Both the position numbers and the translations under genes were made by a program. Shown piece by piece: positions 46,201 to 59,200 of a DNA stretch of 64,000 nucleotides. The stretch is from Mastigias papua (lineage: Eukaryota > Cnidaria > Scyphozoa > Rhizostomeae > Mastigiidae): NCBI GenBank assembly GCA_964019165.1, contig OZ025279.1:1548501-1612500 (forward strand), in the 5' to 3' direction. The notes beneath the pieces are model-generated. The model was not told the DNA's origin. It made no database searches and saw only the letters and a list, made by a program, of their open reading frames with translations. Positions within the stretch are counted from its first letter, which is position 1. Every line of letters begins with the position of its first letter.

Positions 46201-47993
46201 TGACCAAAAATTGAAATTGATTGATTTTGATTGCAGATTGAAAAGTGATGAAAATGAGCGATTTTTGGCCAAAAAGTAAGGCTATAACCTTGGTATTTTG
46301 CCGAAAAATGACGAAAATTGAAATTGATTGATTTTGATTGCAGATTGAAAAGTGATGAAAATGAGCGATTTTTGGCCAAAAAGTAAGGCTATAACCTTGG
46401 TATTTTCCCGAAAAATGACGAAAATTGAAATTGATTGATTTTGATTGCAGATTGAAAAGTGATGAAAATGAGCGATTTTTGGCCAAAAAGTAAGGCTATA
46501 ACCTTGGTATTTTGCCGAAAAATGACGAAAATTGAAATTGATTGATTTTGATTGCAGATTGAAAAGTGATGAAAATGAGCGATTTTTGGCCAAAAAGTAA
46601 GGCTATAACCTTGGTATTTTGCCGAAAAATGACGAAAATTGAAATTGATTGATTTTGATTGCAGATTGAAAAGTGATGAAAATGAGCGATTTTTGGCCAA
46701 AAAGTAAGGCTATAACCTTGGTATTTTGCCGAAAAATGACGAAAATTGAAATTGATTGATTTTGATTGCAGATTGAAAAGTGATGAAAATGAGCGATTTT
46801 TGGCCAAAAAGTAAGGCTATAACCTTGGTATTTTGCCGAAAAATGACCAAAATTGAAATTGATTGATTTTGATTGCAGATTGAAAAGTGATGAAAATGAG
46901 CGATTTTTGGCCAAAAAGTAAGGCTATAACCTTGGTATTTTGCCGAAAAATGACCAAACTTTAAATTGATTGATTTTGATTGCAGATTGAAAAGTGATGA
47001 AAATGAGCGATTTTTGGCCAAAAAGTAAGGCTATAACCTTGGTATTTTTGCCGAGAAATGACGAAAATTGAAATTAAATGAATTTGATTGCAGATTGAAA
47101 AGTGATGAAAATGAGCAAGTTTTGGCCAAAAAGTAAGGCTATAACCTTGGTATTTTGCCGAAAAATGACGAAAATTGAATTTGATTGATTTTGATTGCAG
47201 ATTGAAAAGTGATGAAAATGAGCGATTTTTGGCCAAAAAGTAAGGCTATAACCTTGGTATTTTGCCGAAAATTGACCAAAATTGAAATTGATTGATTTTG
47301 ATTGCAGATTGAAAAGTGATGAAAATGAGCGATTTTTGGCCAAAAGTAAGGCTATAACCTTGGTATTTTGCCGAAAAATGACCAAAATTGAAATTGATTG
47401 ATTTTGATTGCAGATTGAAAAGTGATGAAAATGAGCGAATTTTGGCCAAAAAGTAAGGCTATAACCTTGGTATTTTGCCAAGAAATGACGAAAATTGAAA
47501 TTGAATGATTTTGATTGCAGATTGAAAAGTGATGAAAATGAGCGATTTTTGGCCAAAAAGTAAGGCTACAACCTTTGTATTTTGCCGAACAATGCCCAAA
47601 ATTGAAATTGATTGATTTTGATTGCAGATTGAAAAGTGATGAAAATGAGCGATTTTTGGCCAAAAAGTAAGGCTATAACCTTGGTATTTTGCCGAAAAAT
47701 GACGAAAATTGAAATTGATTGATTTTGATTGCAGATTGAAAAGTGATGAAAATGAGCGATTTTTGGCCAAAAAGTAAGGCTATAACCATGGTATTTTGCC
47801 GAAAAATGACCAAAATTGAAATTGATTGATTTTGATTGCAGATTGAAAAGTGATGAAAATGAGCGATTTTTGGCCAAAAAGTAAGGCTATAACCTTGGTA
47901 TTTTGCCGAAAAATGACGAAAATTGAAATTGATTGATTTTGATTGCAGATTGAAAAGTGATGAAAATGAGCAAGTTTTGGCCAAAAAGTAAGG

Positions 47994-50660
47994 CTATAAC
48001 CTTGGTATTTTGCCGAAAAATGACGAAAATTGAAATTGATTGAGTTTGATTGCAGATTCAAATGTGATGAAAATCAGCGATTTTTGGCCAATAAGTAAGG
48101 CTATAACCTTGGTATTTTGCCGAAAAATGACCAAAATTGAAATTGATTGATTTTGATTGCAGATTGAAAAGTGATGAAAATGAGCGATTTTTGGCCAAAA
48201 AGTAAGGCTATAACCTTTGTATTTTGCCGAACAATGCCCAAAATTGAAATTGATTGATTTTGATTGCAGATTGAACAGTGATGAAAATGAGCGATTTTTG
48301 GCCAAAAAGTAAGGCTATAACCTTGGTATTTTGCCGAAAAATGACGAAAATTGAATTTGATTGATTTTGATTGCAGATTGAAAAGTGATGAAACTGAGCG
48401 ATTTTTGGCCAAAAAGTAAGGCTATAACCTTGGTACTTTGCCGAAAAATGACCAAAATTGAAATTGATTGATTTTGATTGCAGATTGAAAAGTGATGAAA
48501 ATGAGCGAGTTTTGGCCAAAAAGTAAGGCTATAACCTTGGTATTTTGCCGAAAAATGACGAAAATTGAAATTGATTGAATTTGATTGCAGATTGAAAAGT
48601 GATGAAAATGAGCAAGTTTTGGCCAAAAGGTAAGGCTATAACCTTGGTATTTTGCCGAAAAATGACGAAAATTGAAATTGATTGATTTTGATTGCAGATT
48701 GAAAAGTGATGAAAATGAGCGATTTTTGGCCAAAAAGTAAGGCTATAACCTTGGTACTTTGCCGAAAAATGACGAAAATTGAAATTGATTGATTTTGATT
48801 GCAGATTGAAAAGTAATGAAACTGAGCGATGTTTGGCCAAAAAGTAAGGCTATAACCTTGGTATTTTGCCGAAAAATGACGAAAATTGAAATTGATTGAG
48901 TTTGATTGCAGATTGAAAAGTGATGAAAATGAGCGATTTTTGGCCAAAAAGTAAGGCTGTAACCTTGGTATTTTGCCGAAAAATGACCAAAATTGAAATT
49001 GATTGATTTTGATTGCAGATTGAAAAGTGATGAAAATGAGCGATTTTTGGCCAAAAAGTAAGGCTATAACCTTGGTATTTTGCCGAAAAATGACCAAACT
49101 TTAAATTGATTGATTTTGATTGCAGATTGAAAAGTGATGAAAATGAGCGATTTTTGGCCAAAAAGTAAGGCTATAACCTTGGTATTTTTGCCGAGAAATG
49201 ACGAAAATTGAAATTAAATGAATTTGATTGCAGATTGAAAAGTGATGAAAATGAGCAAGTTTTGGCCAAAAAGTAAGGCTATAACCTTGGTATTTTGCCG
49301 AAAAATGACGAAAATTGAATTTGATTGATTTTGATTGCAGATTGAAAAGTGATGAAAATGAGCGATTTTTGGCCAAAAAGTAAGGCTATAACCTTGGTAT
49401 TTTGCCGAAAATTGACCAAAATTGAAATTGATTGATTTTGATTGCAGATTGAAAAGTGATGAAAATGAGCGATTTTTGGCCAAAAGTAAGGCTATAACCT
49501 TGGTATTTTGCCGAAAAATGACCAAAATTGAAATTGATTGATTTTGATTGCAGATTGAAAAGTGATGAAAATGAGCGAATTTTGGCCAAAAAGTAAGGCT
49601 ATAACCTTGGTATTTTGCCGAGAAATGACGAAAATTGAAATTGAATGATTTTGATTGCAGATTGAAAAGTGATGAAAATGAGCGATTTTTGGCCAAAAAG
49701 TAAGGCTGTAACCTTGGTATTTTGCCGAAAAATGACCAAAATTGAAATTGATTGATTTTGATTGCAGATTGAAAAGTGATGAAAATGAGCGATTTTTGGC
49801 CAAAAAGTAAGGCTATAACCTTTGTATTTTGCCGAAAAATGACCAAACTTTAAATTGATTGATTTTGATTGCAGATTGAAAAGTGATGAAAATGAGCGAT
49901 TTTTGGCCAAAAAGTAAGGCTATAACCTTGGTATTTTTGCCGAGAAATGACGAAAATTGAAATTAAATGAATTTGATTGCAGATTGAAAAGTGATGAAAA
50001 TGAGCAAGTTTTGGCCAAAAAGTAAGGCTATAACCTTGGTATTTTGCCGAAAAATGACGAAAATTGAAATTGATTGAATTTGATTGCAGATTGAAAAGTG
50101 ATGAAAATGAGCGATTTTTGGCCAAAAAGTAAGGCTATAACCTTGGTATTTTGCCGAAAAATGACGAAAATTGAAATTGATTGATTTTGATTGCAGATTG
50201 AAAAGTGATGAAAATGAGCGATTTTTGGCCAAAAAGTAAGGCTATAACCTTGGTACTTTGCCGAAAAATGACGAAAATTGAAATTGATTGATTTTGATTG
50301 CAGATTGAAAAGTAATGAAACTGAGCGATGTTTGGCCAAAAAGTAAGGCTATAACCTTGGTATTTTGCCGAAAAATGACGAAAATTGAAATTGATTGAGT
50401 TTGATTGCAGATTGAAAAGTGATGAAAATGAGCGATTTTTGGCCGAAAAGTAAGGCTGTAACCTTGGTATTTTGCCGAAAAATGACCAAAATTGAAATTG
50501 ATTGATTTTGATTGCAGATTGAAAAGTGATGAAAATGAGCGATTTTTGGCCAAAAAGTAAGGCTATAACCTTGGTATTTTGCCGAAAAATGACCAAACTT
50601 TAAATTGATTGATTTTGATTGCAGATTGAAAAGTGATGAAAATGAGCGATTTTTGGCCAA
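47994..50660. repeat. Second copy of the 37612-40278 satellite block
   Basis: It carries the same ordered variants, including the 106-base and 108-base monomers at equivalent places. These length variants make coincidence very unlikely. Confidence 0.85.
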
Positions 50661-50712
50661 AAAGTAAGGCTATAACCTTGGTATTTTTGCCGAGAAATGA
50701 CGAAAATTGAAA

Positions 50713-53280
50713 TTAAATGAATTTGATTGCAGATTGAAAAGTGATGAAAATGAGCAAGTTTTGGCCAAAAAGTAAGGCTATAACCTTGGTATTTTGCCGA
50801 AAAATGACGAAAATTGAATTTGATTGATTTTGATTGCAGATTGAAAAGTGATGAAAATGAGCGATTTTTGGCCAAAAAGTAAGGCTATAACCTTGGTATT
50901 TTGCCGAAAATTGACCAAAATTGAAATTGATTGATTTTGATTGCAGATTGAAAAGTGATGAAAATGAGCGATTTTTGGCCAAAAGTAAGGCTATAACCTT
51001 GGTATTTTGCCGAAAAATGACCAAAATTGAAATTGATTGATTTTGATTGCAGATTGAAAAGTGATGAAAATGAGCGAATTTTGGCCAAAAAGTAAGGCTA
51101 TAACCTTGGTATTTTGCCAAGAAATGACGAAAATTGAAATTGAATGATTTTGATTGCAGATTGAAAAGTGATGAAAATGAGCGATTTTTGGCCAAAAAGT
51201 AAGGCTACAACCTTTGTATTTTGCCGAACAATGCCCAAAATTGAAATTGATTGATTTTGATTGCAGATTGAAAAGTGATGAAAATGAGCGATTTTTGGCC
51301 AAAAAGTAAGGCTATAACCTTGGTATTTTGCCGAAAAATGACGAAAATTGAAATTGATTGATTTTGATTGCAGATTGAAAAGTGATGAAAATGAGCGATT
51401 TTTGGACAAAAAGTAAGGCTATAACCTTTGTATTTTGCCGAACAATGCCCAAAATTGAAATTGATTGATTTTGATTGCAGATTGAAAAGTGATGAAAATG
51501 AGCGATTTTTGGCCAAAAAGTAAGGCTATAACCTTGGTATTTTGCCGAAAAATGACCAAAATTGAAATTGATTGAATTTGATTGCAGATTGAAAAGTGAT
51601 GAAAATGAGCAAGTGTTGGCCAAAAAGTAAGGCTATAACCTTGGTATTTTGCCGAAAAATGACGAAAATTGAAATTGATTGATTTTGATTGCAGATTGAA
51701 AAGTGATCAAAATGAGCGATTTTTGGCCAAAAAGTAAGGCTATAACCTTGGTATTTTGCCGAAAAATGACCAAAATTGAAATTGATTGATTTTGATTGCA
51801 GATTGAAAAGTGATGAAAATGAGCAAGTTTTGGCCAAAAAGTAAGGCTATAACCTTGGTATTTTGCCGACAAATGACCAAAATTGAAATTGATTGATTTT
51901 GATTGCAGATTGAAAAGTGATGAAAATGAGCGATTTTTGGCCAAAAAGTAAGGCTATAACCTTGGTATTTTTGCCGAGAAATGACGAAAATTGAAATTAA
52001 ATGAATTTGATTGCAGATTGAAAAGTGATGAAAATGAGCAAGTTTTGGCCAAAAAGTAAGGCTATAACCTTGGTATTTTGCCGAAAAATGACGAAAATTG
52101 AATTTGATTGATTTTGATTGCAGATTGAAAAGTGATGAAAATGAGCGATTTTTGGCCAAAAAGTAAGGCTATAACCTTGGTATTTTGCCGAAAATTGACC
52201 AAAATTGAAATTGATTGATTTTGATTGCAGATTGAAAAGTGATGAAAATGAGCGATTTTTGGCCAAAAGTAAGGCTATAACCTTGGTATTTTGCCGAAAA
52301 ATGACCAAAATTGAAATTGATTGATTTTGATTGCAGATTGAAAAGTGATGAAAATGAGCGAATTTTGGCCAAAAAGTAAGGCTATAACCTTGGTATTTTG
52401 CCAAGAAATGACGAAAATTGAAATTGAATGATTTTGATTGCAGATTGAAAAGTGATGAAAATGAGCGATTTTTGGCCAAAAAGTAAGGCTACAACCTTTG
52501 TATTTTGCCGAACAATGCCCAAAATTGAAATTGATTGATTTTGATTGCAGATTGAAAAGTGATGAAAATGAGCGATTTTTGGCCAAAAAGTAAGGCTATA
52601 ACCTTGGTATTTTGCCGAAAAATGACGAAAATTGAAATTGATTGATTTTGATTGCAGATTGAAAAGTGATGAAAATGAGCGATTTTTGGACAAAAAGTAA
52701 GGCTATAACCTTTGTATTTTGCCGAACAATGCCCAAAATTGAAATTGATTGATTTTGATTGCAGATTGAAAAGTGATGAAAATGAGCGATTTTTGGCCAA
52801 AAAGTAAGGCTATAACCTTGGTATTTTGCCGAAAAATGACCAAAATTGAAATTGATTGAATTTGATTGCAGATTGAAAAGTGATGAAAATGAGCAAGTGT
52901 TGGCCAAAAAGTAAGGCTATAACCTTGGTATTTTGCCGAAAAATGACGAAAATTGAAATTGATTGATTTTGATTGCAGATTGAAAAGTGATCAAAATGAG
53001 CGATTTTTGGCCAAAAAGTAAGGCTATAACCTTGGTATTTTGCCGAAAAATGACCAAAATTGAAATTGATTGATTTTGATTGCAGATTGAAAAGTGATGA
53101 AAATGAGCAAGTTTTGGCCAAAAAGTAAGGCTATAACCTTGGTATTTTGCCGACAAATGACCAAAATTGAAATTGATTGATTTTGATTGCAGATTGAAAT
53201 GTGATGAAAATGAGCGATTTTTGGCCAAAAAGTAAGGCTATAACCTTGGTATTTTGCCGAAAAATGACGAAAATTGAAAT
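50713..53280. repeat. Two adjacent 12-monomer satellite blocks
   Basis: Variants at 50713-51996 repeat at 51997-53280, offset 1,284 bp, exactly 12 monomers. A rare CAAGTGTTGG monomer, a TTTTTGGACAAAAAG monomer and a GTGATCAAAATG monomer recur in each, so this is a recent higher-order duplication. Confidence 0.8.
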
Positions 53281-56200
53281 TGATTGATTTTGATTGCAGA
53301 TTGACATGTGATGAAAATGAGCGATTTTTGGCCAGTAAGTAAGGCTATAACCTTGGTATTTTGCCGAAAAATGACCAAAATTGAAATTGATTGATTTTGA
53401 TTGCAGATTGAAAAGTGATGAAAATGAGCGATTTTTGGCCAAAAAGTAAGGCTATAACCTTTGTATTTTGCCGAACAATGCCCAAAATTGAAATTGATTG
53501 ATTTTGATTGCAGATTGAAAAGTGATGAAAATGAGCGAGTTTTGGCCAAAAAGTAAGGCTATAACCTTGGTATTTTGCCGACAAATGACCAAAATTGAAA
53601 TTGATTGATTTTGATTGCAGATTGAAAAGTGATGAAAATGAGCGAATTTTGGCCAAAAAGTAAGGCTATAACCTTGGTATTTTGCCGACAAATGACGAAA
53701 ATTGAAATTGATTGATTTTGATTGCAGATTGAAAAGTGATGAAAATGAGCGATTTTTGGCCAAAAAGTAAGGCTATAACCTTGGTACTTTGCCGAAAAAT
53801 GACGAAAATTGAAATTGATTGATTTTGATTGCAGATTGAAAAGTGATGAAAATGAGCGATTTTTGGCCAAAAAGTAAGGCTATAACCTTTGTATTTTGCC
53901 GAACAATGCCCAAAATTGAAATTGATTGATTTTGATTGCAGATTGAAAAGTGATGAAAATGAGCGATTTTTGGCCAAAAAGTAAGGCTATAACCTTGGTA
54001 TTTTGCCGAAAAATGACGAAAATTGAAATTGATTGATTTTGATTGCAGATTGAAAAGTGATGAAAATGAGCGAGTTTTGGCCAAAAAGTAAGGCTATAAC
54101 CTTGGTATTTTGCCGAAAAATGACCAAAATTGAAATTGATTGATTTTGATTGCAGATTGAAAAGTGATGAAAATGAGCGTGTTTTGGCCAAAAAGTAAGG
54201 CTATAACCTAGGTATTTTGCGGGACAATGACCAAAAGTGAAATTGATTGATTTTGATTGCAGATTGAAAAGTGATGAAAATGAGCGATTTTTGGCCAAAA
54301 AGTAAGGCTATAACCTTGGTAGTTTGCCGAAAAATGACCAAAATTGAAATTGATTGATTTTGATTGCAGATTGAAAAGTGATGAAAATGAGCGATTTTTG
54401 GTCAAAAAGTAAGGCTATAACCTTGGTAGTTTGCCGACAAATGACGAAAATTGAAATTGATTGATTTTGATTGCAGATTGAAAAGTGATGAAAATGAGCG
54501 ATTTTTGGCCAAAAAGTAAGGCTATAACCTTGGTATTTTGCGGGACAATGACCAAAAGTGAAATTGATTGATTTTGATTGCAGATTGAAAAGTGATGAAA
54601 ATGAGCGATTTTTGGCCAAAAAGTAAGGCTATAACCTTGGTATTTTGCCGAAAAATGACCAAAATTGAAATTGATTGATTTTGATTGCAGATTGAAAAGT
54701 GATGAAAATGAGCGATTTTTGGCCAAAAAGTCAGGCTATAACCTTGGTATTTTGCCGAAAAATGACGAAAATTGAAATTGATTGATTTTGATTGCAGATT
54801 GAAAAGTGATGAAAATGAGCAAGTTTTGGCCAAAAAGTAAGGCTATAACCTTGGTATTTTGCCGAAAAATGACCAAAATTGAAATTGATTGATTTTGATT
54901 GCAGATTGAAAAGTGATGAAAATGAGCGATTTTTGGCCAAAAAGTAAGGCTATAACCTTGGTATTTTGCGACACAATGACCAAAAGTGACATTGATTGAT
55001 TTTGATTGCAGATTGAAAAGTGATGAAAATGAGCGATTTTTGGCCTAAAAGTAAGGCTATAACCTTGGTATTTTGCCGAAAAATGACGAAAATTGAAATT
55101 GATTGATTTTGATTGCAGATTGAAAAGTGATGAAAATGAGCGATTTTTGGCCAAAAAGTAAGGCTATAACCTTGGTATTTTGCCGACAAATGACGAAAAT
55201 TGAAATTGATTGATTTTGATTGCAGATTGAAAAGTGATGAAAATGAGCGATTTTTGGCCAAAAAGTAAGGCTATAACCTTGGTATTTTGCGGGACAATGA
55301 CGAAAATTGAAATTGATTGATTTTGATTGCAGATTGAAAAGTGATGAAAATGAGCGATTTTTGGCCAAAAAGTAAGGCTATACCCTTGGTATTTTTGCCG
55401 AGAAATGACGAAAATTGAAATTGATTGAATTTGATTGCAGATTGAAAAGTCATGAAAATGAGCAAGTTTTGGCCAAAAAGTAACGCTATAACCTTGGTAT
55501 TTTGCCGAAAAATGACGAAAATTGAAATTGATTGATTTTGATTGCAGATTGAAAAGTGATGAAAATGAGCGATTTCTGGCCAAAAACTAAGGCTATAACC
55601 TTGGTATTTTGCCGAAAAATGACCAAATTTGAAATTGATTGATTTTGATTGCAGATTGAAAAGTGATGAAAATGAGCGATTTTTGGCCAAAAAGTAAGGC
55701 TATAACCTTGGTATTTTGCCGAAAAATGACGAAAATTGAAATTGATTGATTTTGATTGCAGATTGAAAAGTGATGAAAATGAGCGATTTTTGGCCAAAAA
55801 GTAAGGCTATAACCTTGGTATTTTGCGGGACAATGACCAAAATTGAAATTGATTGATTTTGATTGCAGATTGAAAAGTGATGAAAATGAGCGATTTTTGG
55901 CCAAAAAGTAAGGCTATACCCTTGGTATTATTGCCGAGAAATGACGAAAATTGAAATTGATTGAATTTGATTGCAGATTGAAAAGTCATGAAAATGAGCA
56001 AGTTTTGGCCAAAAAGTAACGCTATAACCTTGGTATTTTGCCGAAAAATGACGAAAATTGAAATTGATTGATTTTGATTGCAGATTGAAAAGTGATGAAA
56101 ATGAGCGATTTCTGGCCAAAAACTAAGGCTATAACCTTGGTATTTTGCCGAAAAATGACCAAATTTGAAATTGATTGATTTTGATTGCAGATTGAAAAGT

Positions 56201-59200
56201 GATGAAAATGAGCGATTTTTGGCCAAAAAGTAAGGCTATAACCTTGGTATTTTGCCGACAAATGACCAAAATTGAAATTCATTGAATTTGATTGCAGATT
56301 GAAAAGTGATGAAAATGAGCGATTTTTGGCCAAAAAGTAAGGCTATAACCTTGGTATTTTGCCGAAAAATGACGAAAATTGAAATTGATTGATTTTGATT
56401 GCAGATTGAAAAGTGATGAAAATGAGCGATTTTTGGCCAAAAAGTAAGGCTATAACCTTGGTACTTTGCCGGAAAATGACCAAAATTGAAAGTGATTGAT
56501 TTTGATTGCAGATTGAAAAGTGATGAAAATGAGCGATTTTTGGCCAAACAGTAAGGCTATAACCTTGGTATTTTGCCGAAAAATGACCAAACTTGAAATT
56601 GATTGATTTTGATTGCAGATTGAAATGTGATGAAAATGAGCGATTTTTGGCCAATAAGTAAGGCTATAACATTGGTATTTTGCCGAAAAATGACCAAAAT
56701 TGAAATTGATTGATTTTGATTGCAGATTGAAAAGTGATGAAAATGAGCGATTTTTGGCCAAAAAGTAAGGCTATAACCTTTGTATTTTGCCGAACAATGC
56801 CCAAAATTGAAATTGATTGATTTTGATTGCAGATTGAAAAGTGATGAAAATGAGCGATTTTTGGCCAAAAAGTAAGGCTATAACCTTGGTATTTTGCCGA
56901 AAAATGACGAAAATTGAATTTGATTGATTTTGATTGCAGATTGAAAAGTGATGAAAATGAGCGATTTTTGGCCAAAAAGTAAGGCTATAACCTTGGTATT
57001 TTGCCGAACAATGACCAAAATTGAAATTGATTGATTTTGATTGCAGATTGAAAAGTGATGAAAATGAGCGAGTTTTGGCCAAAAAGTAAGGCTATAACCT
57101 TGGTATTTTGCCGACAAATGACCAAAATTGAAATTGATTGATTTTGATTGCAGATTGAAAAGTGATGAAAATGAGCGAATTTTGGCCAAAAAGTAAGGCT
57201 ATAACCTTGGTATTTTGCCGAAAAATGACGAAAATTGAAATTGATTGATTTTGATTGCAGATTGAAAAGTGATGAAAATGAGCGATTTTTGGCCAAAAAC
57301 TAAGGCTATAACCTTGGTATTTTGCCGAAAAATGACCAAATTTGAAATTGATTGATTTTGATTGCAGATTGAAAAGTGATGAAAATGAGCGATTTTTGCC
57401 AAAAAGTAAGGCTATAACCTTTGGTATTTTGCCGAAAAATGACCAAAATTGAAATTGATTGAATTTGATTGCAGATTGAAAAGTGATGAAAATGAGCAAA
57501 TTTTGGCCAAAAAGTAAGGCTATAACCTTGGTATTTTGCCGAAAAATGACCAAAATTGAAATTGATTGATTTTGATTGCAGATTGAAAAGTGATGAACAT
57601 GAGCGATTTTTGGCGAAAAAGTAAGGCTATAACCTTGGTATTTTGCGGGACAATGACCAAAATTGAAATTGATTGATTTTGATTGCAGATTGAAAAGTGA
57701 TGAAAATGAGCGATTTTTGGCCAAAAAGTAAGGCTATACCCTTGGTATTATTGCCGAGAAATGACGAAAATTGAAATTGATTGAATTTGATTGCAGATTG
57801 AAAAGTCATGAAAATGAGCAAGTTTTGGCCAAAAAGTAAGGCTATAACCTTGGTATTTTGCGGGACAATGACCAAAATTGAAATTGATTGATTTTGATTG
57901 CAGATTGAAAAGTGATGAAAATGAGCGATTTTTGGCCAAAAAGTAAGGCTATAACCTTGGTATTTTGCGGGACAATGACCAAAAGTGAAATTGATTGATT
58001 TTGATTGCAGATTGAAAAGTGATGAAAATGAGCGATTTTTGGCCAAAAAGTAAGGCTATAACCTTGGTATTTTGCCGAAAAATGACCAAAATTGAAATTG
58101 ATTGATTTTGATTGCAGATTGAAAAGTGATGAAAATGAGCGATTTTTGGCCAAAAAGTCAGGCTATAACCTTGGTATTTTGCCGAAAAATGACGAAAATT
58201 GAAATTGATTGATTTTGATTGCAGATTGAAAAGTGATGAAAATGAGCAAGTTTTGGCCAAAAAGTAAGGCTATAACCTTGGTATTTTGCCGAAAAATGAC
58301 CAAAATTGAAATTGATTGATTTTGATTGCAGATTGAAAAGTGATGAAAATGAGCGATTTTTGGCCAAAAAGTAAGGCTATAACCTTGGTATTTTGCGACA
58401 CAATGACCAAAAGTGACATTGATTGATTTTGATTGCAGATTGAAAAGTGATGAAAATGAGCGATTTTTGGCCTAAAAGTAAGGCTATAACCTTGGTATTT
58501 TGCCGAAAAATGACGAAAATTGAAATTGATTGATTTTGATTGCAGATTGAAAAGTGATGAAAATGAGCGATTTTTGGCCAAAAAGTAAGGCTATAACCTT
58601 GGTATTTTGCCGACAAATGACGAAAATTGAAATTGATTGATTTTGATTGCAGATTGAAAAGTGATGAAAATGAGCGATTTTTGGCCAAAAAGTAAGGCTA
58701 TAACCTTGGTATTTTGCGGGACAATGACGAAAATTGAAATTGATTGATTTTGATTGCAGATTGAAAAGTGATGAAAATGAGCGATTTTTGGCCAAAAAGT
58801 AAGGCTATACCCTTGGTATTTTTGCCGAGAAATGACGAAAATTGAAATTGATTGAATTTGATTGCAGATTGAAAAGTCATGAAAATGAGCAAGTTTTGGC
58901 CAAAAAGTAACGCTATAACCTTGGTATTTTGCCGAAAAATGACGAAAATTGAAATTGATTGATTTTGATTGCAGATTGAAAAGTGATGAAAATGAGCGAT
59001 TTCTGGCCAAAAACTAAGGCTATAACCTTGGTATTTTGCCGACAAATGACCAAATTTGAAATTGATTGATTTTGATTGCAGATTGAAAAGTGATGAAAAT
59101 GAGCGATTTTTGGCCAAAAAGTAAGGCTATAACCTTGGTATTTTGCCGAAAAATGACGAAAATTGAAATTGATTGATTTTGATTGCAGATTGAAAAGTGA

